From SAR324 cluster bacterium (lineage in GTDB: Bacteria; SAR324; NAC60-12), in assembly GCA_015231825.1 (NCBI GenBank), contig JADGAV010000005.1, positions 95,208 to 159,207 of the forward strand: DNA of 64,000 nt, in the 5' to 3' direction. Position numbers and translations under genes: made by a program. Positions 47,219-57,452 of this stretch are shown piece after piece. The notes under the pieces were generated by a model that searched no databases, had not been told where the DNA came from, and worked only from the letters and a program-made list of their open reading frames with translations. Numbering within the stretch: the first letter of the stretch is position 1; each line of letters opens with the position of its first letter.

Positions 47219-50200
47219 ATGAAACTGAAATACAAACTGCTGGCGATCCCCTTGATTTCCATCTTCACGATTGTAATTTTTTTAATGTTTCTCAATGATT
47301 TTTCTGAGCGATATGACGACAGGATTGAAAAGGCCCGTGTAGCGAATCGATTGATTAAACTGGCCAAGGAAGCGCGGATCGCTGAAAAAAACTTTCTCAT
47401 TCGGAGAGACTCCACAGAAGTCAGTAAAGTAACAAACAGCATCAGTGAACTGATACTTTTATCAAGGAAAACGCGCAGCAATTTTCGCAATCAGACCAAT
47501 ATTGAACAAATGGACCGGATCCTTTTGGCAGCGTCCTCTTACCTGGAAAATTTTAATATTTTTGTAGAACTCAAAAAAGATGATTTTGAAAAACAGAATG
47601 AGATGGTCCTGCAGGCACGCCTGCTTGAAACAATTACCAACGAAATGCTTTTAGAACAAAGAGAAGAGAGAGACCGGTTGTTAGAGGCACAGGAAAATCT
47701 TCAGCTGATCACTCAAAAGTATGACAATATCAACGTCTCGGAACTTCTCATCCGATTGGTCAGTAATGCCCGTATTGCAGAAAAAAACTATATTATCCGC
47801 AAGGATGAATCGGAAATACTTAAAACCAGTCAAATCCTGAGTGAACTGATAAACCTGGCCGAAGCCAGCAAAACCAAATTCACCATTTTGAACAAAAGAA
47901 GAAGACAGATGGAGAGCATATTGACTGCGGCCAAAGACTACCGGATGGAATTCGAGGCCTATGTCAAACTGGACAAAAAATCCCGTGAAAAAGAAGTGGA
48001 TTTGGTTTTTCAAGCCAGAGTGCTGGAGGAAGCTGCCCTGGAAATGCGTGCCAGTCAAAAAAACCAGCGTGAGATGATCCGTCAGGAATTTCTCAACTAC
48101 ACTTTAATAATGCTGCTGATTTCGGTTCTGCTCATCAGCGTTCTCACCTACTATCTGATTCAGCGAATAACCAAGTCTATGAATTCTGCGGTTCGCATTG
48201 CCAACGATGTGGCCAAGGGAGTGAGCCGTGTCGATATATTGGTGCGGGGAAACGACGAAATCAGTCAACTGATGCGATCTTTACAAATGATGGTGGAATC
48301 GCTCAGTGAAGTTGCCAAAGTCTGTGAGACCATTGCTTCAGGAAACTACAAAGCTGATTTGAAGGCTCGCGGCCCTGACGATGAGTTGAGTTTGGCCATC
48401 AACAAAATGACCCTGGAGTTGTTCAATACAGAGGAAGAAAACCGGAACCGGGTATGGATCAAAACGGGACAGACTGAAATGGCCAAAGTGATACAGGGAG
48501 AGCAGGAGCTGGCTTCTCTGGCAGAAGGAATCCTGCGTTTTCTGGTCGGCTACCTGGAAATTCAGGTGGGCGCCGTATTCATTCCTTCAGAACAGGATCA
48601 TCTCCGCCTTTCTGCATCCTATGCCAACGATCAGTATTTGTCTCAGCATCAAATGATCAAAGTCGGGGAAGGCCTCGTCGGGCAAGCCGCCCTGGATAAG
48701 AAAAATATTTTTCTGAGTGAACTGCAAAGCAAGAATCATCAGCTGACCATTGCTCATGGAACCGGCGTGATCACTCCTGCAGAAATAATTATTATACCAA
48801 TTGTTTTCGAGTCCAATGTTGTTGCCGTGCTTGAAATCGGACGAACCACTGCATTTATGCCGCAGGAACGTGAATTCTTCGAAGTACTCAAAGACAGCAT
48901 TGCCAGCGCAATCAACAGTTCTAATTCGAGAGAACGAATGAAAGAGCTCCTCGATGAAACCCGAAGAAACGAACAAGCGCTGAAAGAACAGGAAATCTCA
49001 CTGTATGAAGCCAAAATCGCAGCAGAAGAAGCCAATGCGGCAAAATCGGATTTCCTGGCAAATATGAGTCATGAAATTCGTACCCCGATGAATGGGATCC
49101 TGGGAATGATACGCCTCTGCCTCCAATCGGAACTCAACGAAAAACAACGGGATTACCTGAATAAAGCCTATCATTCCGCGGATTCGTTGCTGGGCATTCT
49201 AAATGATATACTGGATTTCTCTAAAATCGAAGCCGGCATGCTCAATATGGAAAGCGTCAATTTCAAATTGGAAGATGTTTTGAACGACGTCGTGACATTG
49301 ATCCATTCTAAAAAAAAGAAAGAAGACCTGGAAATCCTCTTCGAAACGCCTCTGGGAATTCCCAATTATCTGATCGGGGATCCTATGCGGCTGGGTCAGA
49401 TTCTGGTCAATTTGATCAACAATGGCATTAAATTCACAGAAAAGGGCGAGGTCGTCATTTCTGTCAAAAAACGAGAGGAGGACGAACAAAAGCAGGCGGA
49501 TTCCGGAATCGTGGCGCTTCAATTTACGGTTCGCGATACTGGAATCGGATTGACTGAAGCGCAAATTGGAAAACTTTTTCAATCATTTTCCCAGGCGGAT
49601 TCCTCCACCACCCGAAAATATGGTGGTTCAGGATTGGGCTTATCGATTTGCAAACGACTGGTGGAGATGATGGGGGGTGAGATATGGGTGGAGAGCGAAT
49701 CCGGCAAAGGAAGTTCATTCATGTTCACAGCCGTTTTCGGGGTGCAGCTCAAGCAGGAAAGCTATGCTGTAAAACGATCCCTGGCCTTGATGGGAATGCA
49801 AGTCCTTGTGGTGGATGACAATGCCATCGCCCGGCAAATTCTCTGCAACGTTCTCGAATCCTTTTCCTTTCAAGTCAACGAAGCATCATCCGGTCAAATA
49901 GCCTTAGATATTCTGTCCAGGGCCAACCCCCCTTACGATTTGGTGCTGGTCGATTGGAAGATGCCTGAATTTGACGGTCTCCAGACCATAGAATCGATCA
50001 GGAAGCATGCTGGGATTGCAAAAAAACCGAAGATAATTCTGGTGACTGCCTATGGGGGAGACGATCTCAATTTCCAGAAAAAAGAATTGGTACTGGATGG
50101 TCTGCTGAGTAAACCTGTGACCTCATCTGTTTTGCTGAATACGATCATGAATGCGTTCGGTGCCAATCCAATGTCACACAACGACAAACCTGGTTCCGGG

Positions 50201-51289
50201 AAAATCAACCACGATTCACTGAAATTAATCCAGGGGGCTCAAATCCTTGTGGTGGAAGACAATGAAATCAATCAGCAGGTTGCCCGGGAATTGCTGGAGG
50301 GAGCAAAATTTTTTGTGGAAATCGCCAACAATGGCCTGGAAGCAGTTGAAAAAGTGAAAACCAAAGCTTTCGATATCGTATTGATGGACATCCAAATGCC
50401 GACCATGGACGGCTACCAGGCGACCCGTGAAATTCGCAGAATTCCTGCATTCCAGACTTTACCGATTATTGCCATGACTGCAAAAACGATGGCAGGCGAT
50501 CAGGACAAGTCATTGAACTCCGGATTAAATGACCATGTTTCCAAACCGATCAATGTCGAACAACTTTTCAACGTCTTGCTCAAGTGGATCAAACCCAACC
50601 TGCAGGCTTCCCCTGAAACCGCAATTTCCAGTTCAGAAGAAATATCTAAACAAATGGAAGATTTCCCTGATAAACTTGCGGGACTTGATATCAGCGACGG
50701 ATTGACCCGGATTGGAGGAAACACGAAATTATACAGAAATCTGCTCAATAAATTTCTCCAAAACCATGGGGCCGTAATGGATGATATACAGACAGCGTTC
50801 AACGAAGGAAATCTGGATCTATTAGCCGACCTCGTCCATGCCGTCAGGGGAATTTCCGGGAACATTGGAGCGAAGGAACTCTGCGCGGTTTCCAGTGAAC
50901 TGGAGGAAAGAATAAGGAATCCTCAAGGCGGGCAGCAAGGAAACGATGTTTTAGAAACGCTTGTCCTTTCGATCCGCTCACATTTGGAACAGGTGCTGTC
51001 CTCCATTCAGGAATTAAACAGCACAGAAACAGAGACGGAACCTCAGGGAAACAAAGCGATTGATCAGACAGTGCTGGCGGGGATATTGAAAGAACTGGCA
51101 GGCTATCTGGAAAATTATAGTGCCAATGCCAACAAGTGCGTGGAAGAATTGAGTGAACATTTGAGTGGGAACGAGACCGCGGATGTCTTGAAAAAAATGG
51201 AGCAATGCGTCAGCCTTTATGACTTTGAAGCAGCTTACCAGCATCTCTGCCAACTAACAGAATTGCTGAATATCGATTTGGATGAATAA
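47219..51289 (+). CDS. Helical-repeat/GAF hybrid histidine kinase with two REC domains and HPt
   Basis: 1356 residues. TM1 (about 6-26) is followed by an extracytoplasmic helical region made of two copies of one unit: about 42-138 and 174-270, each with ARIAEKNxxIRxD and ending QARxLE. This resembles a helical bimodular sensor. TM2 (about 295-315), HAMP, a GAF domain (425-570) and a coiled coil follow. Then HisKA (His618), HATPase, REC1 ([11 protein letters not shown]), REC2 ([11 protein letters not shown]) and HPt ([13 protein letters not shown]), plus the shared tail. The ATG at 47219 lacks a good ribosome binding site. The stop is 2 bp before the REC-cyclase gene. Confidence 0.93.
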   Translation: MKLKYKLLAIPLISIFTIVIFLMFLNDFSERYDDRIEKARVANRLIKLAKEARIAEKNFLIRRDSTEVSKVTNSISELILLSRKTRSNFRNQTNIEQMDRILLAASSYLENFNIFVELKKDDFEKQNEMVLQARLLETITNEMLLEQREERDRLLEAQENLQLITQKYDNINVSELLIRLVSNARIAEKNYIIRKDESEILKTSQILSELINLAEASKTKFTILNKRRRQMESILTAAKDYRMEFEAYVKLDKKSREKEVDLVFQARVLEEAALEMRASQKNQREMIRQEFLNYTLIMLLISVLLISVLTYYLIQRITKSMNSAVRIANDVAKGVSRVDILVRGNDEISQLMRSLQMMVESLSEVAKVCETIASGNYKADLKARGPDDELSLAINKMTLELFNTEEENRNRVWIKTGQTEMAKVIQGEQELASLAEGILRFLVGYLEIQVGAVFIPSEQDHLRLSASYANDQYLSQHQMIKVGEGLVGQAALDKKNIFLSELQSKNHQLTIAHGTGVITPAEIIIIPIVFESNVVAVLEIGRTTAFMPQEREFFEVLKDSIASAINSSNSRERMKELLDETRRNEQALKEQEISLYEAKIAAEEANAAKSDFLANMSHEIRTPMNGILGMIRLCLQSELNEKQRDYLNKAYHSADSLLGILNDILDFSKIEAGMLNMESVNFKLEDVLNDVVTLIHSKKKKEDLEILFETPLGIPNYLIGDPMRLGQILVNLINNGIKFTEKGEVVISVKKREEDEQKQADSGIVALQFTVRDTGIGLTEAQIGKLFQSFSQADSSTTRKYGGSGLGLSICKRLVEMMGGEIWVESESGKGSSFMFTAVFGVQLKQESYAVKRSLALMGMQVLVVDDNAIARQILCNVLESFSFQVNEASSGQIALDILSRANPPYDLVLVDWKMPEFDGLQTIESIRKHAGIAKKPKIILVTAYGGDDLNFQKKELVLDGLLSKPVTSSVLLNTIMNAFGANPMSHNDKPGSGKINHDSLKLIQGAQILVVEDNEINQQVARELLEGAKFFVEIANNGLEAVEKVKTKAFDIVLMDIQMPTMDGYQATREIRRIPAFQTLPIIAMTAKTMAGDQDKSLNSGLNDHVSKPINVEQLFNVLLKWIKPNLQASPETAISSSEEISKQMEDFPDKLAGLDISDGLTRIGGNTKLYRNLLNKFLQNHGAVMDDIQTAFNEGNLDLLADLVHAVRGISGNIGAKELCAVSSELEERIRNPQGGQQGNDVLETLVLSIRSHLEQVLSSIQELNSTETETEPQGNKAIDQTVLAGILKELAGYLENYSANANKCVEELSEHLSGNETADVLKKMEQCVSLYDFEAAYQHLCQLTELLNIDLDE

Positions 51290-51291
51290 GC

Positions 51292-52554
51292 ATGGAAAGC
51301 CAGCAAAAGATTCTTGTTGTCGACGACAGTCCGGAAAACATTGATGTTATTGTTGGATTGTTAGGCCAGCATTATGAGGTGATCGCCGCAACAAACGGCA
51401 AAATGGCCCTGAAGATTGCGTCAATGAAACCGCCCGATTTGATTCTGCTCGACATCTTGATGCCCGAAATAGACGGTTACGAAGTTTGTGAAATCCTTAA
51501 AGATTCTCCGCTTACCTCCGACATTCCTGTCATTTTCCTTACCGCAAAAACATCATTGGATGATATTGTGAGAGGATTTCGTTCTGGAGCGGTTGATTAT
51601 ATCTCCAAGCCGTTTTTTCCTGAAGAAATGATGGCAAGAGTCAATACCCATCTCACCATGAGACGACAAAAAATCCAGTTGTTCGAATCTGAAAAAATTG
51701 CTTCGATGACCCGGATTTTTGAAAAATTTGTCCCTAAACAGTTCCTGTCCCGCATTGCAAAAGACGGGATTGAAAATATTGAACTGGGGAAGGCTGAAAG
51801 CGATATTATTACCATTTTATTTTCTGATATCCGTTCTTTTACAACCTTTTCAGAAAACATGGTGCCTCAAAACCTGCTTCAGCTCCTGAATACCTACTTT
51901 TCCCTGATGGATCAAATTATTCGAAAACACAACGGCTTTGTTGATAAATTTATCGGAGACGGAATCATGGCATTGTTTACCAGAGATAACGCAACGGCAG
52001 CGGAAGTCGCTTCGGATGCCATTTCAAGCGCTATTGCCATGCAAAAGGCTGTGATGCCCCTTCATACAAATCAGCAAAATGAGCAATTTCCTCCGATTTC
52101 CATAGGGATTGGAATTCATAGCGGTCCTGCCATTATTGGAATTACCGGATCAGAACAACGGATGGCTTCCACGGTACTGGGGGATAGCGTCAATATCGCT
52201 TCTCGTTTGGAGGGATTAACAAAAACCTATGGGGCAAAAATACTGGTTAGCAGTGAAACAATCGGGATGCTCGGCAAACGCCCCAATTTCAATTTCAGGG
52301 AAATAGATGTTGTGAAAGTGAAGGGTAAGACAAAAACCACCAAAATTTATGAAGTTTATGATTGCGACTCCCCTGATAGGCAAATCTTAAAAAACAAAAC
52401 CAGCCCCTACATTTCGGAAGGGATATATTTTCGAGATAATGATGAATTGAATGATGCCGCTGAGGTATTCCAAAAGGCTGCGGAAATAGACCCGGACGAT
52501 CGCGTCCTTCAGCATCATTTGGCCGCATGCCTGTCGCTCAGGGATTCCGGATAG
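51292..52554 (+). CDS. Response regulator with class III adenylate cyclase
   Basis: A 420-residue soluble protein. REC: ILVVDDSPEN, phospho-Asp in LILLDILMPEIDG, and YISKPFFPEEM. Cyclase: LFSDIRSFT and FIGDGIMALF carry the metal aspartates, VDKFIGD the adenine-selecting Lys, and GDSVNIASRLEGL the Asn/Arg pair. All catalytic positions look intact. The tail (YISEGIYFRDNDELNDAAEV) resembles one TPR-like unit. It starts 2 bp after the third hybrid kinase, as the last gene of the locus, and is the likely output: phosphorylation from the HPt domains would set cAMP synthesis. It is related in REC and cyclase to the 11.3-13.0 kb protein but lacks PilZ. Confidence 0.93.
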   Translation: MESQQKILVVDDSPENIDVIVGLLGQHYEVIAATNGKMALKIASMKPPDLILLDILMPEIDGYEVCEILKDSPLTSDIPVIFLTAKTSLDDIVRGFRSGAVDYISKPFFPEEMMARVNTHLTMRRQKIQLFESEKIASMTRIFEKFVPKQFLSRIAKDGIENIELGKAESDIITILFSDIRSFTTFSENMVPQNLLQLLNTYFSLMDQIIRKHNGFVDKFIGDGIMALFTRDNATAAEVASDAISSAIAMQKAVMPLHTNQQNEQFPPISIGIGIHSGPAIIGITGSEQRMASTVLGDSVNIASRLEGLTKTYGAKILVSSETIGMLGKRPNFNFREIDVVKVKGKTKTTKIYEVYDCDSPDRQILKNKTSPYISEGIYFRDNDELNDAAEVFQKAAEIDPDDRVLQHHLAACLSLRDSG

Positions 52555-52629
52555 TCGCTGGGAAGAATTGAAATTTCCGCGCTGAACTGCATTTGAAAAA
52601 GGGGATTCTCGGGAAGATCAAAAGTATCA

Positions 52630-52999
52630 TTAAAGCAATGTTCGTTTCCTGAAAGTTCTGTTTGAGCTTTTCTCTTCCATACGATATTCTTTCCTCCGGT
52701 TTCAAAAGTTTTTTTTAAAGCCTTCCTTTTTCCGCCAAAATAAATCCCAATGACCCATGAATGAAACAAGTAGGAAAAATCCGTCAGCATGGACCCTCGA
52801 GGAATGGAACCGTATCGGGAAGAACAAGCTGCCCGGCCTGGTCGGAATGGAGATTGTCTCGGTCAGCCTTGAACTCCTAAAAAGCCGTTTATCGATTCGT
52901 CAAGTTTTAATGGCCCCTAACGGCTTTCTGCACGGTGCCTCCGTGGTTGCACTGGCTGATACAAGCTGCGGTTATGGCACCCTCATCAATCTTCCGGAC
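52630..52999 (+). repeat. 370-bp direct repeat, left copy
   Basis: Identical, as far as I can compare, to 63159-63528 (constant offset 10,529). It includes 127 bp of upstream DNA and the first 81 codons of a thioesterase gene. At both ends the match stops abruptly (52629 A versus T; 53000 T versus A). Confidence 0.95.
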
Positions 53000-53002
53000 T
53001 AG
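52757..53002 (+). pseudogene. Truncated duplicate of PaaI-like thioesterase
   Basis: 81 codons identical to the start of the complete gene at 63286-63732, cut at the repeat junction, where a TAG follows the Asp codon by chance. The second half of the hotdog domain is missing, so no active enzyme is expected. A minus-strand frame across the left junction (52515-52790) looks partly gene-like, but I cannot name it. Confidence 0.9.
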
Positions 53003-53047
53003 ACCATACGATCTCTTCAATTTCCGATTAGTAAGGTGCGAAATTGT

Positions 53048-53167
53048 CTAAAATCTCAGGGAACGAATTTTTCGAACGACCTTGTTGAACGACTTATCTT
53101 CATTGTTGATGATAAATAGATAATTATTGCCTGAAAGCAGATCACATCCCAAATCTGATTTTTCCAT
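53048..53167 (-). CDS. Possible small protein (39 residues)
   Basis: A minus-strand ATG at 53167 is preceded by AAGGGAG at 7-base spacing, a good ribosome binding site, and opens a 39-codon frame ending in a basic stretch (KVVRKIRSLRF). It lies just to the right of the truncated thioesterase, within the DNA that adjoins the repeat junction. It may be a real small protein or a remnant; no family recognised. Confidence 0.35.
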   Translation of the reverse strand: MEKSDLGCDLLSGNNYLFIINNEDKSFNKVVRKIRSLRF

Positions 53168-53271
53168 CTTACATCTCCCTTCTTGAGTTAATATTAGTTT
53201 TGCAGATCTATTTTTTTCAACTCTTTTGAGAGATGTCTTCGATGATAAGCATCTTGCCTTAATATGTTTCT

Positions 53272-53298
53272 CAGATTTATTTTTTAAAAATAAATCTG
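53272..53298. repeat. Perfect 13-bp inverted repeat CAGATTTATTTTT/AAAAATAAATCTG
   Basis: It lies 10 bp after the AhpD-like stop (on the minus strand) and is flanked by TCCCC, so the minus strand reads AAGGGGACAGATTTATTTTT. The GGGGACA core matches the palindrome at 3.9 kb. Possible terminator or REP/MITE-type remnant. Confidence 0.65.
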
Positions 53299-53308
53299 TC
53301 CCCTTAAT

Positions 53309-53833
53309 TTATGGATAGGTTTTTGAAACGATTGCATCTGCACGGCTTTGCATTACTTCCTCGGGAAGTGTTTCAAGTCCGTGCCCCATCGCCATCCGGT
53401 TGACGAAGTTCCAGAGGGCTCCCAGTGTGACAGCATCAGAAAAGGCGTCATCGTCCCATCCTGCAGCAAAAATAGCATCTGCATCTGATTGAGAGAGTTT
53501 GGCAGGAGTTTCTGTCAAAATTTTCAAATATTTGAGAATCGGCTTTAGCCTTTCATCGATAGGGGCTGTGTCGACATTGTCAAAAAGTGCCACGATTAAT
53601 TCCTGGGAATAGCCAAAGGCTTCCGCAATTTTCTGGTGCGTTCCAAAGCAGTATCTGCAGGCATTCAGTCCAGAAATATAGCAGCTTATCAGTTGTCTGA
53701 ATTCTTTCGACAATGCGGAGTCTCCTCGCAAAATGTCATTGGTAAATTCTGGCCAGTGCTTAAAACGATCTGATTTTCTCGCATAAACATCAGAAATAAA
53801 ACTCCCCATCGGCATGCTTTTCAGGAATGGCAT
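53309..53833 (-). CDS. AhpD/carboxymuconolactone-decarboxylase-like peroxidase-related protein
   Basis: A 174-residue helical protein with the AhpD core motif NACRYCFGTHQ, giving the C-x-x-C-x3-H redox site. Length and the C-terminal GALWNFVNRMA fit peroxidase-related alkylhydroperoxidase-like proteins. The start at 53833 follows AAGGAAAATAAT; an upstream TTG at 53851 is in frame but overlaps that site. It is the last gene of the import/hydrolysis operon (69 bp after the permease), and a C-terminal fragment of a relative survives at 37.9 kb. Its physiological partner is unknown. Confidence 0.88.
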   Translation of the reverse strand: MPFLKSMPMGSFISDVYARKSDRFKHWPEFTNDILRGDSALSKEFRQLISCYISGLNACRYCFGTHQKIAEAFGYSQELIVALFDNVDTAPIDERLKPILKYLKILTETPAKLSQSDADAIFAAGWDDDAFSDAVTLGALWNFVNRMAMGHGLETLPEEVMQSRADAIVSKTYP

Positions 53834-53901
53834 ATTATTTTCCTTTGTCAATTAAGGTGTAAAAGTAATCAGAACCCTTCTTGAAATGAGTTTTGAGAAT
53901 G

Positions 53902-54837
53902 TCATCCTGAAAAACGGATTCGAGGATCCAGATAAGCATACAAAATATCTGTGAGCAGACTTGACAGCATGACAATTACTCCTCCGATCAGAACAACTCC
54001 CTGAATTAAGGGGAAATCTTGATTGATAATGCCTTCATAAGCCAGGCGACCTAGGCCTGGCCAGGCGAAAACCGTTTCAACAAGGATGGTCCCGGTCATC
54101 AATATCGCAATGTACATACCACCGAAACTGAGCACCGACATCAAGCTATTGCGCAGTGCATGCTTCCAGACGACGGAGGATTCAGAAACACCTTTGATAC
54201 GGGCAAGTTTGATAAATTCTGAATCCAGCACTTCCAACATGCTGGATCGCAATAGGCGTGCGAATCCAGACATCATAAAAAGGGCGAGGGTTGCTGAAGG
54301 GAGGATGTAATGTGCGGAAGTCTCCATTCCCGAAGAAGGCAGGATGCGAAAGTTGACTGCAAAAATTTGAATGAGGACAAGGCCCACCCAAAATGTTGGC
54401 ACTGATTGGCCAAGTCCTGCAATCACTCGAGCAAAATGATCGTATACCGAACCTTTTTTTACGGCGGATATGACGCCAAGCGGCACAGCCATCGACAAGG
54501 CCAGAACGAGCGAGGTCAGTGCCAATCTGGCCGTGTTGGGCAATGCTCCGCCAATTGAAATGAGCACAGGAACCCTGTCGTTGGTCGATAGTCCAAAATC
54601 TCCTACTGCAGCCCGGCTTATGAATTTGAAGTATTGTGCAATGATCGGTTCGTCGAGTCCGAGTTCCACCCTCAGAAGCTGGTAGTCTTTTTCTGTTGCA
54701 CTTTCATCAAGCAGCAAGGCGGCAGGATCGCCACTGATCCTGATCAGACTGAAAATCAGTACAGAAAGCAGGATCAGTGTGACAAACATTTGAACAATGC
54801 GGACCACGATAAAACGCTTCATTTGCTCAACACTCAT
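53902..54837 (-). CDS. Oligopeptide/dipeptide-type ABC permease (DppB-like)
   Basis: A 311-residue inner-membrane permease with six helices. The first helix sits at about 12-30, then the family's extracytoplasmic segment with GLDEPIIAQYFKFI, and the EAA loop EFIKLARIKGVSESSVVWKHALRNS, which contacts the ATPases. The end WPGLGRLAYEGIINQDFPLIQG is diagnostic for DppB/OppB. An internal Met at residue 6 is an alternative start. It pairs with the DppC-like protein at 58.4-59.3 kb, although four genes separate them. Confidence 0.94.
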   Translation of the reverse strand: MSVEQMKRFIVVRIVQMFVTLILLSVLIFSLIRISGDPAALLLDESATEKDYQLLRVELGLDEPIIAQYFKFISRAAVGDFGLSTNDRVPVLISIGGALPNTARLALTSLVLALSMAVPLGVISAVKKGSVYDHFARVIAGLGQSVPTFWVGLVLIQIFAVNFRILPSSGMETSAHYILPSATLALFMMSGFARLLRSSMLEVLDSEFIKLARIKGVSESSVVWKHALRNSLMSVLSFGGMYIAILMTGTILVETVFAWPGLGRLAYEGIINQDFPLIQGVVLIGGVIVMLSSLLTDILYAYLDPRIRFSG

Positions 54838-54859
54838 TCATAGAAAAGAACCCGCTTTT

Positions 54860-56416
54860 TTATTCGTCAGATCCAATGAATTCAATTCGAAAGGACTGGA
54901 TGTTACGCCCAATGTTCCAGGCAGGAACATCTTTTCCTAAGGCAAAAAGGTCATCTGCAAGTGCAACACCCGTTGCAAATGACTGATCAAGGACATATTT
55001 CATATTGCGTTGACTGATCTTTTTGTAGTCGGCAACGGAACTGCTTGCCTCCACTTCGTTGATCATTTTATCCAGTTCAGGATCGTTGACAGTTGAAAAA
55101 GGATTTCCGGAAAAATACTTTCCACGCCATGAATAAATCGTTCTGTTGGGCCACGCCATTAAAAAGGCACTGGGTCCTGTCACTTCCTTTTTCTTTACCC
55201 AGACTGGGCGGAAAGCATTGTAGGCCATTTCCAAAACTTTGGCTTCCACTCCAATAGCAGACCAGTATCCTGCAATGGCTTCATTGATTAGCTTTGTTTC
55301 TGGCAGTCTCGTAACAAAGGAATAGATATTGATGGAAAATCCGTTGGCGAGTCCTGCCTCGGCCAACAGCTTTTTAGCTTCGTCAGGATTGTATTCTGTC
55401 ACTGGAAAAGGGCTATAGTCCACTGCCCATGAAAACTGAGGGAGCGTGGTGCCGATGGTGCTGCCATTTCCCATCAGGATTTGATTGACAATTGCATTTT
55501 TATCAATCGCTTTTATCAAAGCTTCCCTGACACGTTTGTCGTTCAATACTCCTCCTGTTTTATCTCCAACACGCAAAAATGAAAGGTCGAGCAGCAGTCC
55601 GTTTTTCTTTTTGAAAATCCGGAAACCATCTTTTTCAACAGAACTGACATCAGAAACTCCAATCTGGACCAAATCAACTTCTCCGGTTTTAAGCGCGGCT
55701 AATCGGGTGCCGCTTTCAGGAAGGAGTTTGAAAGTAATGGTTTGGTAGGTTGGGTCAACACGCCAGTGTTTTGCCCCCGCGGCTTCCAAGGTGATATGGT
55801 CGCGAGCAACGGATTCCTTTAAACGGTAGGGTCCTGAGCCGATCGGATTTTTCATGAAGTGATCGATTCCGTGTTTGTCAACGTAATCTTTTGGAAAAAC
55901 GATACCCTGTGTACCGATGGCGTCACTGAGAAAGTATAATATAAACTGCCAGGGTTTGTTCAGGTTGATAATCATTGTGTAGTCACCTTCAGTTTCAACG
56001 TTTTTTACAAACGCATTGAAATCTGACTTTCGACCTGCACGGTTGTTTTTTGAAGAAGCATTGTCGATGGCAAATTTGGCATCTTTGGCGGTAAGGGATG
56101 TGCCGTCATGAAATTTTACACCCTCACGGATATGGAATGTCCATTTCAGTCGATCCTCTGAGACTTCCCATTTGTGAGCAAGGCTGTTGGATGGATCAGG
56201 TTCTCCATTTTTATCAGTTGTGATGATGAAATCAAAGATAGGGCTCATATAGGAAAGCCGATAGCCGGATGCGGTCGTCGGATGAAAGGTTTGGTTATAG
56301 AGCGTTGTCAAGCCGACTCTCAATTCACCAGCAGGTTCTGCATCGGCTGGGGTATGGACAAACATCGTTACAAGCAACAAAAGCAATGCCGCAAACAGTT
56401 TGTTTAATTTATTCAT
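54860..56416 (-). CDS. Family 5 ABC substrate-binding protein
   Basis: A 518-residue DppA/OppA-type binding protein with a Sec signal peptide (KLFAALLLLLVTMFVHTPADA). Landmarks are LKWTFHIREGVKFHDGTSLTAKD, the family signature, NKPWQFILYFLSD, and VREALIKAIDKNAIVNQIL. It captures the solute for the ABC importer encoded around it. Family 5 proteins bind peptides but also nickel, opines, sugars and amides, so the ligand is open. AAGGAGG with 4 bases to the ATG gives a strong start. Confidence 0.95.
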   Translation of the reverse strand: MNKLNKLFAALLLLLVTMFVHTPADAEPAGELRVGLTTLYNQTFHPTTASGYRLSYMSPIFDFIITTDKNGEPDPSNSLAHKWEVSEDRLKWTFHIREGVKFHDGTSLTAKDAKFAIDNASSKNNRAGRKSDFNAFVKNVETEGDYTMIINLNKPWQFILYFLSDAIGTQGIVFPKDYVDKHGIDHFMKNPIGSGPYRLKESVARDHITLEAAGAKHWRVDPTYQTITFKLLPESGTRLAALKTGEVDLVQIGVSDVSSVEKDGFRIFKKKNGLLLDLSFLRVGDKTGGVLNDKRVREALIKAIDKNAIVNQILMGNGSTIGTTLPQFSWAVDYSPFPVTEYNPDEAKKLLAEAGLANGFSINIYSFVTRLPETKLINEAIAGYWSAIGVEAKVLEMAYNAFRPVWVKKKEVTGPSAFLMAWPNRTIYSWRGKYFSGNPFSTVNDPELDKMINEVEASSSVADYKKISQRNMKYVLDQSFATGVALADDLFALGKDVPAWNIGRNIQSFRIEFIGSDE

Positions 56417-56453
56417 TTTGCCTCCTTGAACAGGTTTATCAGGTTGGAAAAAA

Positions 56454-57452
56454 TTAATTTAAAAAAAATCCTGCCTCAGGGGCTCCATCGAGCATGTGGC
56501 AGGCGGTGAAATGACCGGGACCAATTTCAAACATTTCGGGTTCCACTTGACGACATACGTCTTTAGCGAAAGGACAACGGGTATTGAAACGGCATCCTTC
56601 GGGAACATTCAACGCGCTGGGAACTTCTCCAGCGAGGACGACGTCTTCGCGGACAAAATCTGGGTGCGACGGCATTGCCGCATCAATCAGGGCCCGGGTG
56701 TAAGGATGGTGGAGATTTGTAAAAATTTCTTCAGCGGGACCGATCTCAACCAGACTGCCAAGGTACATCACGCCGATGCGGTCACTAATGTATCTGACGG
56801 TACCCAGACTATGAGCAATAAACAAATAGGATAAATGAAATTCTCGCTGCAGATCCCGCAGTAAATTTACGATTTGTGCCTGAATCGAAACATCAAGTGC
56901 CGAAACCGCTTCATCCAAAATAATCAGTTTCGGGTCCACAATCAGTGCACGAGCAATGGCAATGCGCTGCCTTTGGCCTCCACTGAATTCATGAGGATAA
57001 TGCTTAATCGCATCCTGAGGGAGCCCGACTTGATCCAACACCTGCTGAATTTTCGAGTCAATTTCGTTCCTGGACAAGGATTGGTTGATGACGAGGCCTT
57101 CGGCAATAATCTCTCTGATGCGCATTCTCGGACTCAGGGAACTCATCGGATCCTGAAATACAGCCTGAACCGCGGAACGATAAATTTTACGCTGACTTCG
57201 GTCCATTTCTTCCAACGGGATTCCGGAGAAAAAAATTGTCCCCCCGGTAACAGGCAACAGATTCAGAATAAGGCGCCCCACGGTACTTTTTCCGCAACCT
57301 GATTCACCGACAAGTGCCAAAGTTTCTCCGGGAACAATGCTGAATGAAATATTGTCAACTGCTTTGATTTGACCCGCTACTTTACGGAAGATCGCTCCTC
57401 GCTCAACAGGAAAATATTTTTTAACCTTTTGGACATCCAGAATAGGTTTCAT
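56454..57452 (-). CDS. Oligopeptide-type ABC ATPase (DppF-like)
   Basis: A 332-residue ATPase. Walker A GESGCGKST, signature FSGGQRQRIAIARAL, Walker B LIILDEAVSALD and the C-terminal oligo_HPY extension with CRFNTRCPFAKDVC (four cysteines, a possible Fe-S or structural site). It starts with an ATGA overlap on the preceding DppD-like gene. It forms the ATPase heterodimer with that protein. Confidence 0.96.
   Translation of the reverse strand: MKPILDVQKVKKYFPVERGAIFRKVAGQIKAVDNISFSIVPGETLALVGESGCGKSTVGRLILNLLPVTGGTIFFSGIPLEEMDRSQRKIYRSAVQAVFQDPMSSLSPRMRIREIIAEGLVINQSLSRNEIDSKIQQVLDQVGLPQDAIKHYPHEFSGGQRQRIAIARALIVDPKLIILDEAVSALDVSIQAQIVNLLRDLQREFHLSYLFIAHSLGTVRYISDRIGVMYLGSLVEIGPAEEIFTNLHHPYTRALIDAAMPSHPDFVREDVVLAGEVPSALNVPEGCRFNTRCPFAKDVCRQVEPEMFEIGPGHFTACHMLDGAPEAGFFLN

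Noticed and set aside
52515..52790. Minus-strand frame crossing the left junction of the 370-bp repeat
   Set aside because: Part looks protein-like, but it overlaps the 3' end of the cyclase gene and the thioesterase start, and its sister frame in the other repeat copy diverges at once.
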